Of a DNA stretch of 64,000 nt, positions 8,235-16,812 are shown one piece after another (the stretch's first letter is position 1; each line of letters opens with the position of its first letter). The stretch is from Spirosoma sp. (GTDB taxonomy: Bacteria; Bacteroidota; Bacteroidia; Cytophagales; Spirosomataceae): contig NZ_JAPLET010000029.1 of assembly GCF_026391055.1 (NCBI RefSeq), positions 248,001-312,000 of the forward strand, read 5' to 3'. The notes beneath the pieces were generated by a model. It was not told the origin of the DNA, did no database searches, and saw only the letters and a program-made list of their open reading frames with translations. The translations under genes and the position numbers were made by a program.

Positions 8235-9770
8235 CTACTTCTTGTCCCACCACACTCGTGTATCAAGCGTGTTTGGTCCCTGCCGGGTGATGGCTTCGTT
8301 CAGGTTTGCCGAATTAACAACGATCTCGCTGTCCGGGTAGGGCATGCGCCGGATGAAGTCGCCTTTCACTTCGGAGCCGGGGTACGGATTTTTCTTCAGG
8401 GCCGGGAAGCCGCTGCGCCGGAAATTGGCGAAGGACTCATTGCCATCCAGGAAGGTTGCTACCCAGTACTGCGTGTTTATCAGTTCCAGCGCTTTGGCCG
8501 CATCCAGGGGGTGCGTATCCAGATACACTTTAATATCAGCTTCCGGAACGGCTGATCCATAAGACGCCATCTGTTCCAGATTGGCCCGGATACCTTTGGC
8601 GTAATAGTCGGCTGCCGAGCCCGTTACCCAGCCCCGAACGGCGGCTTCGGCCAGCAGCAACTGCACTTGTGAGTAGGTGATGTGAAACTCAGGGGCATCT
8701 AACTTCAATACCGTGTTCAGGTTTACCTGGCTGTAATCCCACAGGCTGGCTACTCCGTTTTGGGCTAGTGTCGTTGTAATGGACACGTCATTGTAGCCCA
8801 TCGGCATCCCGATCTGCACTTTTGGGTCGGAGGAGGCACGCGAAGTTGTTTGTTCCTGGCCACCTTTGGCCCCTACGTAGCGAACCGCGAAAATGGGCAG
8901 ACGCGGATCGTTGTTCTCTTTCAGGTAATTAACGAACGGAGCCGCGAGGTAGAAATTGGTTTTTTCGCGGGCGGCCAGGTGGTTGGCAATGTAGTTGTTG
9001 TAAATGGCCGTGTGCCTGATAATCGAGTTGTCGGCGTTGGACTGGAACACGCCCCCCGCTACAGCTTTGGCTACGTAGGATTGCGCCGTGGCGGGATCGA
9101 CTTTGGTTAACCGCATGGCGGCTCGCAGCATAAACGAATAGCCGAGCTTTTTCCATTTGGCAACGTCGCCCCCGTATAGAATATCCGTAACGACGGGCGT
9201 CTGTGCCGTGGTCAGCGCGGCCGATGCTTCCTCAAACTCTTTCAGGATATCTTTGTAAATGGCCTGTTGGGCGTCGTATTTAGGGGAGATGATCTCGTTC
9301 GTGTAGCCCTGTCCCGCTTCGAAATACGGTATATCGCCGTAGGTATCGGTCAGGATCATAAAGATGTATGCTTTCCAGATGCGGGCCTGGTTATAGGTAT
9401 TGGACTGGAGCGGGTCATTTTTGGTCTGGTCCAGCACGGCGACCAACTGTTTGAGCACATTTCGGTAGAAGTTAACCCACACCAGCGGGGTATTGCTCCC
9501 GTTGACCTGGTCGTAGTTGGCCCCCGACAACGAACTGCCATAAGGCGTAATGATCTGCTGCACAATGCCAAAATTGTACGTCAGCATGCCCAGCGTGCCA
9601 AAGCCATCGAGGTAGGTAGTGCTGATAATGGCTTTGTTAAGCACCAGCGAAGGAGCTAGTGCCGTCGGGTTTACCCGGTTCGTATTTAATTCGGTAAACC
9701 CTTCATCACAGCCCGAAAGCAGGCTTAGCGAGAGGAGTAAGGGAAGGATGTATCTTAGATTTGTTTTCAT
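8235..9770 (-). CDS. SusD-like lipoprotein (SusD_2-type)
   Basis: This 511-residue lipoprotein has its signal ending SLLSGC with Cys21. The sequence after it (FTELNTNRVNPTALAP) and later blocks (ILTDTYGDIPYFEAGQGY around residue 140; NTQYWVATFLDGNESFANFR near 445) match the SusD/RagB subgroup often called SusD-like 2. It is the partner of the SusC at 9817-12948 and so the second binding protein of this operon. The two SusD proteins of the operon belong to different subgroups, suggesting two ligands or two sizes of the same ligand. Confidence 0.93.
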   Translation of the reverse strand: MKTNLRYILPLLLSLSLLSGCDEGFTELNTNRVNPTALAPSLVLNKAIISTTYLDGFGTLGMLTYNFGIVQQIITPYGSSLSGANYDQVNGSNTPLVWVNFYRNVLKQLVAVLDQTKNDPLQSNTYNQARIWKAYIFMILTDTYGDIPYFEAGQGYTNEIISPKYDAQQAIYKDILKEFEEASAALTTAQTPVVTDILYGGDVAKWKKLGYSFMLRAAMRLTKVDPATAQSYVAKAVAGGVFQSNADNSIIRHTAIYNNYIANHLAAREKTNFYLAAPFVNYLKENNDPRLPIFAVRYVGAKGGQEQTTSRASSDPKVQIGMPMGYNDVSITTTLAQNGVASLWDYSQVNLNTVLKLDAPEFHITYSQVQLLLAEAAVRGWVTGSAADYYAKGIRANLEQMASYGSAVPEADIKVYLDTHPLDAAKALELINTQYWVATFLDGNESFANFRRSGFPALKKNPYPGSEVKGDFIRRMPYPDSEIVVNSANLNEAITRQGPNTLDTRVWWDKK

Positions 9771-9787
9771 GATTTCTGTCGTTTGGG

Positions 9788-9811
9788 TTTGTCATTGCGG
9801 GAAATGACAGA
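9788..9811 (-). promoter_or_regulatory. Small hairpin between susC and susD
   Basis: TGTCATT (9790-9796) pairs with AATGACA (9803-9809) around a six-base loop, in the 46-base gap between the SusC stop and the SusD start. It could adjust SusD expression relative to SusC. The stem is short, so this is tentative. Confidence 0.4.
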
Positions 9812-9816
9812 AAAAA

Positions 9817-12800
9817 TTAGAAGCGGGCGTTCAGGTTGAAACCGATGCTGCGGGTAGGTGGCAGGCCTGGCCAGAAATCCAGCCCTACGGCGTTATCCGA
9901 CGAAACAAGCACTTCTTCAGGGTCCATGTTCTCTGTCCACTTTTTGATGATCAGGACGTTGTTGGCCACCGCATTCACCCGCAGGCCTTTCAGGAAAAAC
10001 CGTTGGGGCAGGATCTTATCGAAATCGTAGCCCAGGGAAATCTGACGCAGTTTCCAGAAGCCGGCGTTGAATACGAAATCTTCATTGATACCCAGCGGAT
10101 TGATTGACTCGTAGAAGGGCTGCACGGCGGCTCTCGTCTGGTTGATCTCTCCGTTTGGATTGACCCCGTTGCCGATCACATACCCTACATCCCGACCCGG
10201 TAATGTCCGTTTCGACAGGCCGTGACGCATGTAATTGATGTTACGACCCGCAATCATTTTATGGCCCAGCTTGAAGTCGATCAGCGCCGATAGTACGATG
10301 CCCCGGTATGTGAAGGTGTTCGTAATACCACCGAAATAGTTTGGCAGGGCATTGCCCACGTTTTTCAGGGTATTGTTCCGAAGTGGCATTCCGCTGTTGG
10401 GGTCGAACACCTGCCGACCCTGCGCATCCCGCAGGTAGGTGAAGGTATACAACTGCCCGATGGGCTTGCCCACCACCTGATTGAGTGTGCGGCCACCGCC
10501 ACTGCTGACGGTAATGACGGTGTCGTTGGGGGATAAGCCAAGTTTCAGGACTTTAGAGGTATTGTACGACACGTTGGCGCTCACATCCCAGCGGAAGGCA
10601 GTCGTCCGCACGGGCGAGAAGGTTAGCAGCATCTCAAGTCCCTGGTTCATACTCCGGCCTACGTTGATCAGCTTGCTGGTGTACGACGAGGCATCGGAAA
10701 CCTGAGCGGCCAGAATCTGATCGTCCGTTGTTTTGTGGTAATACGTGAAATCAAAGCCTACTTTGTTGGCAAACAGCTTCAGTTCCAGTCCCACTTCGGC
10801 CTCCTGAATACGGAGCGGACGCAGGTTTTTATTGGGAACAACCGTTGCATTGATGCCGCCCACGGGCACCAGCGCTCCAGAAGGGTTCGGGAAGGAGTTG
10901 TTGTCTACCGAAAAATACAGCGCATTGGAGTAGGGGTCGACGTTGTCCGAGCCGACCTGCGCATAGGCCGCCCGCAACTTCCCGAACGATAGCCAGGCGG
11001 GCATGTTGTCGAACGCCTGGGAGAACACGAAACTACTTGTTACGGATGGGTATAGAATGCTTCGGTTGGAAGGGGCCAGTGTCGAGAACCAGTCATTGCG
11101 GGCGGTAGCGCTCAAAAACAGGAAGTCTTTGTAGGATACCGTAGCAGCCCCAAATACGGAGTTGATCTTTTTCTCGGCCAGACTGTAGAGCGGGTCTTTG
11201 ATGCGGCCGTTCATGACGGTATACAGCCCCGGCTGCACAAAATCCTGTACCGATACGCTGTTGTAATCGTTGCGGGCGTAGCGGTGGTTGCCACCCAGCG
11301 TTACGTCCACGCCGATCGTACCAAACGTCTTATTCATGCCAAGAATCAAGTCGAGGTTCCGTTCGGTGTTCTGACGGACATCCTGCGTGTAAGAACCGTT
11401 TACAAAACCTACCGGGGCGCGGGCAATGGGCGCATACCCGTTCGGGATGTTGTACTCCTGGTTACGCACATAATAATCCTGCGCCAGGCGGGCCTGAGCG
11501 TACAGCCAGTCGGTGAACTGGTATTTAAGGGCCACATTTCCGAACAGACGGTTTCGATTGACGTTCTCGAATTTATGGCTCATGGAATAGTAGGGGTTAT
11601 TCCGAACCAAAAACCGCGAAAAAACGAACTCATCGCCGTTGGGCAATGTCTGATTGTCGCGCAGTGCGTCGAAAGGCATCGAGTTGGCCAGTGTAAAAAT
11701 CACCGTTGAGACCGACAAGTCCTGGGTATTTAGCTGGGGTGGATTGACGTTATTCTCCAGCGAGTAATTGATGTTTCCCTGTGCGGTCAGTTTGGGCGTA
11801 ATGTTCTGCGTGAATCCCAGGTTGATCACCTTGCGGTTGAAGGTGTTGTTTTCCATGATTCCCCGGTTGTCTGTATTGCCAAAGGATAGGCTAAAACCGC
11901 CGTTCTGGCCGCTGTTCGAGACCGTTACAGTATTCGTAAAGTTGGTGCCTACGCGGTAGAACTGGCGCACCCGATTGTAAACGGGCTCGTAAGGGTAAGT
12001 CTTGTTATCGAACAGAATTTGCGTCATGCCCGGCTGGAATTTCTCCCCGAAGCTCCATACACCCGAGGTTGGATTACGGTCGGTTGGTCGTTTGCCGCCT
12101 TCGCCCTGCCCGTATTCGTATTGAAAGTCCGTAAAATCCAGCGGGGTGTCGGTCGTGAAGTTGGCGTTGTAGGTGACACCGAAGCCTTTGCCCGATCCCC
12201 GGCTTTTGGTCGTGATCATGACCACGCCGTCTTTGGCGCGCGAGCCGTACAGAGCTGCGGCTGTCGCTCCTTTCAACACAGTCATGGTCTCGATATCGTC
12301 GGGATTGATGCTGCTCAATCCATCGCCCCCATCCGAACTGTTGGACGCCCGGTTACCGAAATCACCCCCGAGGGAGTAGTTGGAGTTGTCGATGGGCACC
12401 CCGTTCACGACGATCAGCGGGTTGTTCTGTCCGCTGAACGACGACTGCCCCCTGATGCGGATTTTAGCCGTTCCGGCGGGACCGGTTCCCATAGATGTGA
12501 TGTTGACACCGGCCATTTTACCTTGTAACCCACTCATGAAATTGGGTGTCCGGTTTACGTTGATCTGTTCAGAATTGACCGTCGCCGTGGCGTAGCCCAG
12601 CGTTTTGGCTTCCCGCTTGATACCAAGGGCCGTGACCACTACCTCATCGATGGCCTTGGCATCTTCGGCCAGTTCGACGTTCACGACCGAGCGATTATTG
12701 ACGGGTACTGTCTGGCTGACGTAGCTGATGTAGGAGAAAATCAGCGAGGCATTGGCGGGTGCGTTGATGGCGTAATTCCCCGACGCATCGGTTGCAGTAC

Positions 12801-12948
12801 CAACAGAAGTACCACTGACCAGAACGTTCACGCCAGGTAATGGCTCCTTGTCCGTACCGGTTACCTTACCGGTTATTCGGTTCGTCTGGGCGTGTAACAG
12901 ACCGCAACTCAGGAGCAGACAACAAAGAAAGATTAGAGCTTTATTCAT
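9817..12948 (-). CDS. SusC/RagA-family TonB-dependent transporter
   Basis: This 1043-residue outer-membrane transporter has a signal peptide (to about residue 21, ending LLHAQ), a carboxypeptidase-D-regulatory-like domain (about 23-100) closed by IDEVVVTALGIKRE, a plug domain with GATAAALYGSRAKDGVVMIT around 235-255, and the barrel. It pairs with the SusD at 8235-9770. A 184-base gap separates it from the upstream enolase-superfamily gene, so an extra promoter before it is possible, but no convincing -33/-7 pair was found there. Confidence 0.96.
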   Translation of the reverse strand: MNKALIFLCCLLLSCGLLHAQTNRITGKVTGTDKEPLPGVNVLVSGTSVGTATDASGNYAINAPANASLIFSYISYVSQTVPVNNRSVVNVELAEDAKAIDEVVVTALGIKREAKTLGYATATVNSEQINVNRTPNFMSGLQGKMAGVNITSMGTGPAGTAKIRIRGQSSFSGQNNPLIVVNGVPIDNSNYSLGGDFGNRASNSSDGGDGLSSINPDDIETMTVLKGATAAALYGSRAKDGVVMITTKSRGSGKGFGVTYNANFTTDTPLDFTDFQYEYGQGEGGKRPTDRNPTSGVWSFGEKFQPGMTQILFDNKTYPYEPVYNRVRQFYRVGTNFTNTVTVSNSGQNGGFSLSFGNTDNRGIMENNTFNRKVINLGFTQNITPKLTAQGNINYSLENNVNPPQLNTQDLSVSTVIFTLANSMPFDALRDNQTLPNGDEFVFSRFLVRNNPYYSMSHKFENVNRNRLFGNVALKYQFTDWLYAQARLAQDYYVRNQEYNIPNGYAPIARAPVGFVNGSYTQDVRQNTERNLDLILGMNKTFGTIGVDVTLGGNHRYARNDYNSVSVQDFVQPGLYTVMNGRIKDPLYSLAEKKINSVFGAATVSYKDFLFLSATARNDWFSTLAPSNRSILYPSVTSSFVFSQAFDNMPAWLSFGKLRAAYAQVGSDNVDPYSNALYFSVDNNSFPNPSGALVPVGGINATVVPNKNLRPLRIQEAEVGLELKLFANKVGFDFTYYHKTTDDQILAAQVSDASSYTSKLINVGRSMNQGLEMLLTFSPVRTTAFRWDVSANVSYNTSKVLKLGLSPNDTVITVSSGGGRTLNQVVGKPIGQLYTFTYLRDAQGRQVFDPNSGMPLRNNTLKNVGNALPNYFGGITNTFTYRGIVLSALIDFKLGHKMIAGRNINYMRHGLSKRTLPGRDVGYVIGNGVNPNGEINQTRAAVQPFYESINPLGINEDFVFNAGFWKLRQISLGYDFDKILPQRFFLKGLRVNAVANNVLIIKKWTENMDPEEVLVSSDNAVGLDFWPGLPPTRSIGFNLNARF

Positions 12949-13132
12949 GTGTAACAGAGATTTAGGGTAGCAGAATAGGCAATGTATTGTCCTTGAATAT
13001 CAATGATTAATACTGATATAATTCTAATTTCTGACAGTGATGAAATGAGTTTACCCAACCCTGATTGGAACAGGATAAAGGAACTACAGCAACAAGCTTT
13101 TAATCGATCTTCAGGTTGTAGAAGGGGTACGC

Positions 13133-14374
13133 TTACCAGTTGTGGATGGCGCCATCGGGACTTTTCAGGATTGGGTGAGGAAACTCCGTTTTGGCCGCTA
13201 CCTCCAGTACAAACGTTGCTTTCTTGGGGTCGAATTTGACACCTAGGCCCGGCTCGGGATTTAGATACAGTTTGCCGTTTTTGAAGTTTATAAAATCCTC
13301 GTTGAAATAGGCAGGCCGTTCGGGTTCGCCACCGCCTAACTCCATCAGGCAGCGGGTGGGGCTGCTGGAGCCCAGAACGTGTACCAGTGCCGCAGTAGAC
13401 AGTGGCCCCGTGAAGTGCGGAATCATGCCTGCATAGTGCGTTTCGCACAGAGAGGCTATCTTTTTGAACTCACCGATGCCACCCGTATTGGGTAAGGTTA
13501 CCCGCGTATAGTCGATCAGGCGTTGCTCAATGAATTCGTTAATATCCCAGCGGTCGCCGAATTGCTCACCGACGGCAATGGGTACGGTGGTCATCTGGCG
13601 GACGGTTTTATAGACAGCCGGGTTTTCGGAGCGGACAATGTCTTCCACGAAGTAAGGCTCCAGATTTTCCAGCGCTTTGCAGATCTTGATACCCTCGGTG
13701 GTGTCGAAGCGGGTGTGCAGGTCGAGGGCCCATTTGCCGCCCCCGCCAACGGCCGCGTCGATGCGTTTGCAGATCTCAATCGTTTTCTTTGCGTTGTCGT
13801 AGAAATCGAACGGCTGTTCGCCGTTGCCGCCGGTTGGGCCGATGCGGTAGGCGCGTAAACCGGCCTCTATGCAGTCTCTGGCCCGTTCTTCTTCTGTTTT
13901 GGCTTTGGAAGCCCGAAACCCCGTAGCGTAACACTCAACATAATCGCGGGTAGCCCCGCCAAGCAATTCATAAACAGGTACACCCAACGCTTTTCCTTTA
14001 AGGTCCCAAAGGGCCATTTCCAGAGCACCCAGTGCGTGCAGTTTCTCGCGGCCCGGCGGATAGAACATGCCCCGGTACACGTTTTGCCAGATGTGCTCGA
14101 TGCGGAACGGGTTTTCGCCGATCATCATCTGGGCGCATTGCTCAATCATATCTTTGGAACCGCCCTCGCCAATGCCAATAATGCCGCCATCGGTGTAAAT
14201 CTCTACGATGCCACGCGCCTGGTTAAACAGGGGTTTGTTGTAGCCCGGGGCGCTGTAATACCTGATTTTCGTAATTTTTAGTTTCGGTGGTGCCTGCGCC
14301 AGACTCGTCGGCCAACCCGCCCAGAGGGCAGTTGAACCGACGAGCGCCGACTTGAGAAAGTTTCGTCTTTCCAT
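13133..14374 (-). CDS. Tat-exported mandelate racemase/muconate lactonizing-type enzyme
   Basis: This 413-residue enolase-superfamily protein is the first gene of the operon. It begins with a strong twin-arginine motif, ERRNFLKSA, and a hydrophobic run ending SLAQA. Active-site positions are complete: D218 and H220 (ALDLHTRF), E244 (FVEDI), E270 (AVGEQF) and H320 (IPHFTGP), with the same 26/26/50 spacing as the other two dehydratase-type enzymes here. The DLH...E...E...PH pattern fits sugar-acid dehydratases, but I cannot assign the sugar. The start at 14374 was chosen because it places the Tat signal at the N-terminus; an upstream in-frame ATG at 14452 would add an unrelated leader. It lies directly downstream of a LacI-type operator. 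Confidence 0.88.
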   Translation of the reverse strand: MERRNFLKSALVGSTALWAGWPTSLAQAPPKLKITKIRYYSAPGYNKPLFNQARGIVEIYTDGGIIGIGEGGSKDMIEQCAQMMIGENPFRIEHIWQNVYRGMFYPPGREKLHALGALEMALWDLKGKALGVPVYELLGGATRDYVECYATGFRASKAKTEEERARDCIEAGLRAYRIGPTGGNGEQPFDFYDNAKKTIEICKRIDAAVGGGGKWALDLHTRFDTTEGIKICKALENLEPYFVEDIVRSENPAVYKTVRQMTTVPIAVGEQFGDRWDINEFIEQRLIDYTRVTLPNTGGIGEFKKIASLCETHYAGMIPHFTGPLSTAALVHVLGSSSPTRCLMELGGGEPERPAYFNEDFINFKNGKLYLNPEPGLGVKFDPKKATFVLEVAAKTEFPHPILKSPDGAIHNW

Positions 14375-14489
14375 AAAGTTAAGGGTAAGTAATAGGCAGA
14401 TTAAGGGTAGGAATAGGCAATAAAAGGTGTCAATCTGGGTACATCCACCCAATCGGTCAAGGTTTAGGAATAATCAGTATAAGGTTCTC

Positions 14490-14505
14490 GCTTAAACGAT
14501 TAAGC
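14490..14505 (-). promoter_or_regulatory. LacI-family operator before the sugar-acid operon
   Basis: GCTTAAACGATTAAGC has perfect six-base arms (GCTTAA/TTAAGC) with a central CG, the usual shape of a LacI-family operator. Read on the minus strand it follows directly on a TTG (14505-14507) that could be the -33 element, with TATACT downstream. It lies 116 bases before the first operon start and shares a 14-base block with the site at 15633-15647. Confidence 0.8.
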
Positions 14506-14517
14506 AAGGGCATAAAA

Positions 14518-15558
14518 CTAGATGGTTAAGGTTTTCTTTGTTTTTGACGAGGCTCGTTCGATCAACTCTGCTTTCATAAGTATCTGGGCTGGTTCGGTTA
14601 GTTTATGGGTTAGTTTTTTTACCAGTAATTCAACCGCCGTTTGACCTAGCAGCACAATAGGCTGTTTGAGGTAAGTGATCGGGCAGTAGTACAATTCAAA
14701 TACTTCAGCTTGTCCGAAACTGACAATAGCCAGATCGTCCGGCACCTTTATGCCAAGCTTGTTTATATGTTTCAGTCCACTTACGGCCAGGCTGTAGGTG
14801 GCAAACAGCAGCGCGTCGATGGGCTGGTCAATAGCCAGCATGCTGTCGATGGCCGCTTTTACGCCGGTGTCGATGGCACTGATTTTCACTCGTTTCAACC
14901 AGTGTTCATGTGCCTGTACGTGGTTATCCCGGAGTGCGTCCTGATACCCTCTGATTCGTTCCTGCATATGAAACAGCTGCGAATCGTAGGCGATCATGCC
15001 AATGTGTTTGTATCGATTCCTGACTAAGTGGGTGCCTGCGTCATACGATGCCTTGTAATGGTCTGTTGATACAAAATCGGTTGGGATATCCGGAAAATAC
15101 CGGTCCAGCAGCACAAAGGGAATATGCTTGTCGTTCAGGCAGCGAATTTGCTCTTCCGAATCTTCTGACGAGACAATGATAAACCCATCTACTTGCCGGT
15201 TAATCAGCACGTCGAGTAAATCCTGCGATTTGCTGGCGTTTTCATCCGAACTGCCGATAATAACTGTATATCCGTTTCGTTTTGCTTCATCTTCAACCAC
15301 CCGTGCAATGTTGGCGAAGAAGGGGTTCGATATATCGGCGATGACCAGGCCTATAGTATGCGTTTTCCCGCTTCGTAAACTCTTTGCCAGATGGCTCGGC
15401 TGGTAGTTCAGTTCGGCAGCTATTTGCCGGACCTTCGTTGCTATTTCCTGCCCAACCCGACTTTCTTTTTCCTTTCCATTCAATACGTAAGACACTAAAG
15501 CGGTGGAGACACCGGCTCTTTGGGCTATATCTTTTATAGACACCTTCGTCTTACTCAT
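14518..15558 (-). CDS. LacI-family transcriptional regulator
   Basis: This 346-residue regulator has an N-terminal helix-turn-helix (VSIKDIAQRAGVSTALVSYV, about residues 6-25), a hinge helix (NYQPSHLAKSLRSGK, about 52-66) and a periplasmic-binding-protein-like effector domain (about 70-340, beginning HTIGLVIADISNPFF). It probably represses the sugar-acid operon on the same strand immediately downstream and is released by a sugar or sugar acid. Its own promoter holds a second copy of the predicted operator, so it most likely regulates itself. Confidence 0.95.
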   Translation of the reverse strand: MSKTKVSIKDIAQRAGVSTALVSYVLNGKEKESRVGQEIATKVRQIAAELNYQPSHLAKSLRSGKTHTIGLVIADISNPFFANIARVVEDEAKRNGYTVIIGSSDENASKSQDLLDVLINRQVDGFIIVSSEDSEEQIRCLNDKHIPFVLLDRYFPDIPTDFVSTDHYKASYDAGTHLVRNRYKHIGMIAYDSQLFHMQERIRGYQDALRDNHVQAHEHWLKRVKISAIDTGVKAAIDSMLAIDQPIDALLFATYSLAVSGLKHINKLGIKVPDDLAIVSFGQAEVFELYYCPITYLKQPIVLLGQTAVELLVKKLTHKLTEPAQILMKAELIERASSKTKKTLTI

Positions 15559-15622
15559 CCTTATTTTTCCGAATTAAACTATCCGATTGGTGGGATAAGC
15601 GGGCTCCGGTAATAAAATCAAA

Positions 15623-15654
15623 CAAATATAAAGTTAATCGTTTAAGCAAAGCAA
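15623..15654 (-). promoter_or_regulatory. Predicted lacI-type gene promoter
   Basis: On the minus strand the -7 box TATATTTG (15623-15630) fits the Bacteroidota consensus TAnnTTTG exactly. A TTG at 15652-15654 gives a 21-base spacer; a TTTG at 15647-15650 is an alternative with a 16-base spacer. The LacI-type operator lies between the two boxes, where bound repressor would block transcription. Confidence 0.65.
15633..15647 (-). promoter_or_regulatory. LacI-family operator in the regulator's promoter
   Basis: GTTAATCGTTTAAGC shares the 14-base block TTAATCGTTTAAGC with the reverse complement of the operator at 14490-14505. It lies between the predicted -33 and -7 boxes of the regulator gene, 75 bases before its start codon. 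This supports negative autoregulation. Confidence 0.78.
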
Positions 15655-15826
15655 GAACTATTATTATTTTTATTGCAATTTGTTTTATTATTAGAAAGCA
15701 TGCCTAGGTAAAGGATTATCAGGAAACTCAAAAAGATGGTTTCTGGCAGCCTTAAAGAGAACATACTGGCTAGTTGATTAAGCCAACAAGCGGTTTCTTT
15801 GTAGAAAAAATACCCGCTTAGCAATC

Positions 15827-16642
15827 ATGTTTGAACAGATTCAGGAAACCGCTCAGTTTATTCAATCAAAAACAACCCTTCGGCCAGCCATTGGTATTAT
15901 TCTCGGAACCGGTTTGGGTGCTCTCACCAATGAACTGGACATCGACACAACGATTCCTTACGAGACAATTCCGCATTTTCCCCTCTCGACGGTTGAGTTT
16001 CATTCGGGCAAATTACTGATTGGCACACTGGGTGGTAAATCGGTGATGGTTATGCAGGGGCGGTTTCATTATTATGAAGGCTATACCATGCAGCAGGTTA
16101 CCTACCCGGTTCGGGTGATGCATGCGCTGGGTATACAAACGCTGCTCGTTTCCAATGCGGCCGGCGGAATGAATCCGGCCTTTCAGACCAGCGATCTGAT
16201 GGTGATCAACGACCACATTAGTCTACTGTTGCCGCAAAATCCGCTGATCTGCCCGAATCCGCCCATTTTTGGCGACAGATTTCCCGATATGAGTGAGCCG
16301 TACCGAAAATCCCTTATCGATCTGGCGTTTAAGATTGCATCAGAGCTAGCTATCCCGTTGAAAAAGGGTGTATATGTGAGCGTAACGGGGCCGCAACTAG
16401 AAACGCGGGCCGAATACCGAATGCTACGCCAATGGGGTGCCGATGCCGTTGGCATGTCAACAGTACCCGAAGTGATCGTGGCGAATCAGCTCGGTATGGA
16501 GGTTTTTGGCATATCTGTCATTACTGATTTATGCTTTCCCGATACGCTGGAAAAGGCAGAACTGGTTAAGATTCTGGCAGCTGCTGCACAAGCCGAACCA
16601 AAGCTAACGGCGCTGATTCGAGAAATGATTGGTCGCTTGTAA
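15827..16642 (+). CDS. Purine nucleoside phosphorylase
   Basis: This 271-residue cytoplasmic enzyme splits purine nucleosides with phosphate into free base and ribose-1-phosphate, for purine salvage. It matches the trimeric PNP family throughout: [11 protein letters not shown] near the N-terminus, the [20 protein letters not shown] block (about residue 78), [11 protein letters not shown] (about 110), and the base-binding [20 protein letters not shown] (about 190-210). Length is normal for the family. It is divergent from the LacI-type gene and stands alone; nothing suggests co-regulation with the sugar-acid operon. Confidence 0.96.
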   Translation: MFEQIQETAQFIQSKTTLRPAIGIILGTGLGALTNELDIDTTIPYETIPHFPLSTVEFHSGKLLIGTLGGKSVMVMQGRFHYYEGYTMQQVTYPVRVMHALGIQTLLVSNAAGGMNPAFQTSDLMVINDHISLLLPQNPLICPNPPIFGDRFPDMSEPYRKSLIDLAFKIASELAIPLKKGVYVSVTGPQLETRAEYRMLRQWGADAVGMSTVPEVIVANQLGMEVFGISVITDLCFPDTLEKAELVKILAAAAQAEPKLTALIREMIGRL

Positions 16643-16812
16643 AATGGACTATTCGGTTGGCTGGCAGGCGCTCCCTCAGCAGGGTCGTACGACCATTTGC
16701 TAAGGGCTGTCGTGTGAAACACAACGAAAAAGCCTATATTCCTTCTTAATAATCATCTGTAACGAGTCATGATCCCAAGCCTGTTCATTTCCTCCTGAAG
16801 ATACATACTGAT

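Noticed and set aside
13100-13106. TTAATCG before the SusC at 9817-12948 as a third LacI operator
   Set aside because: Only seven bases match; the second half-site is absent.
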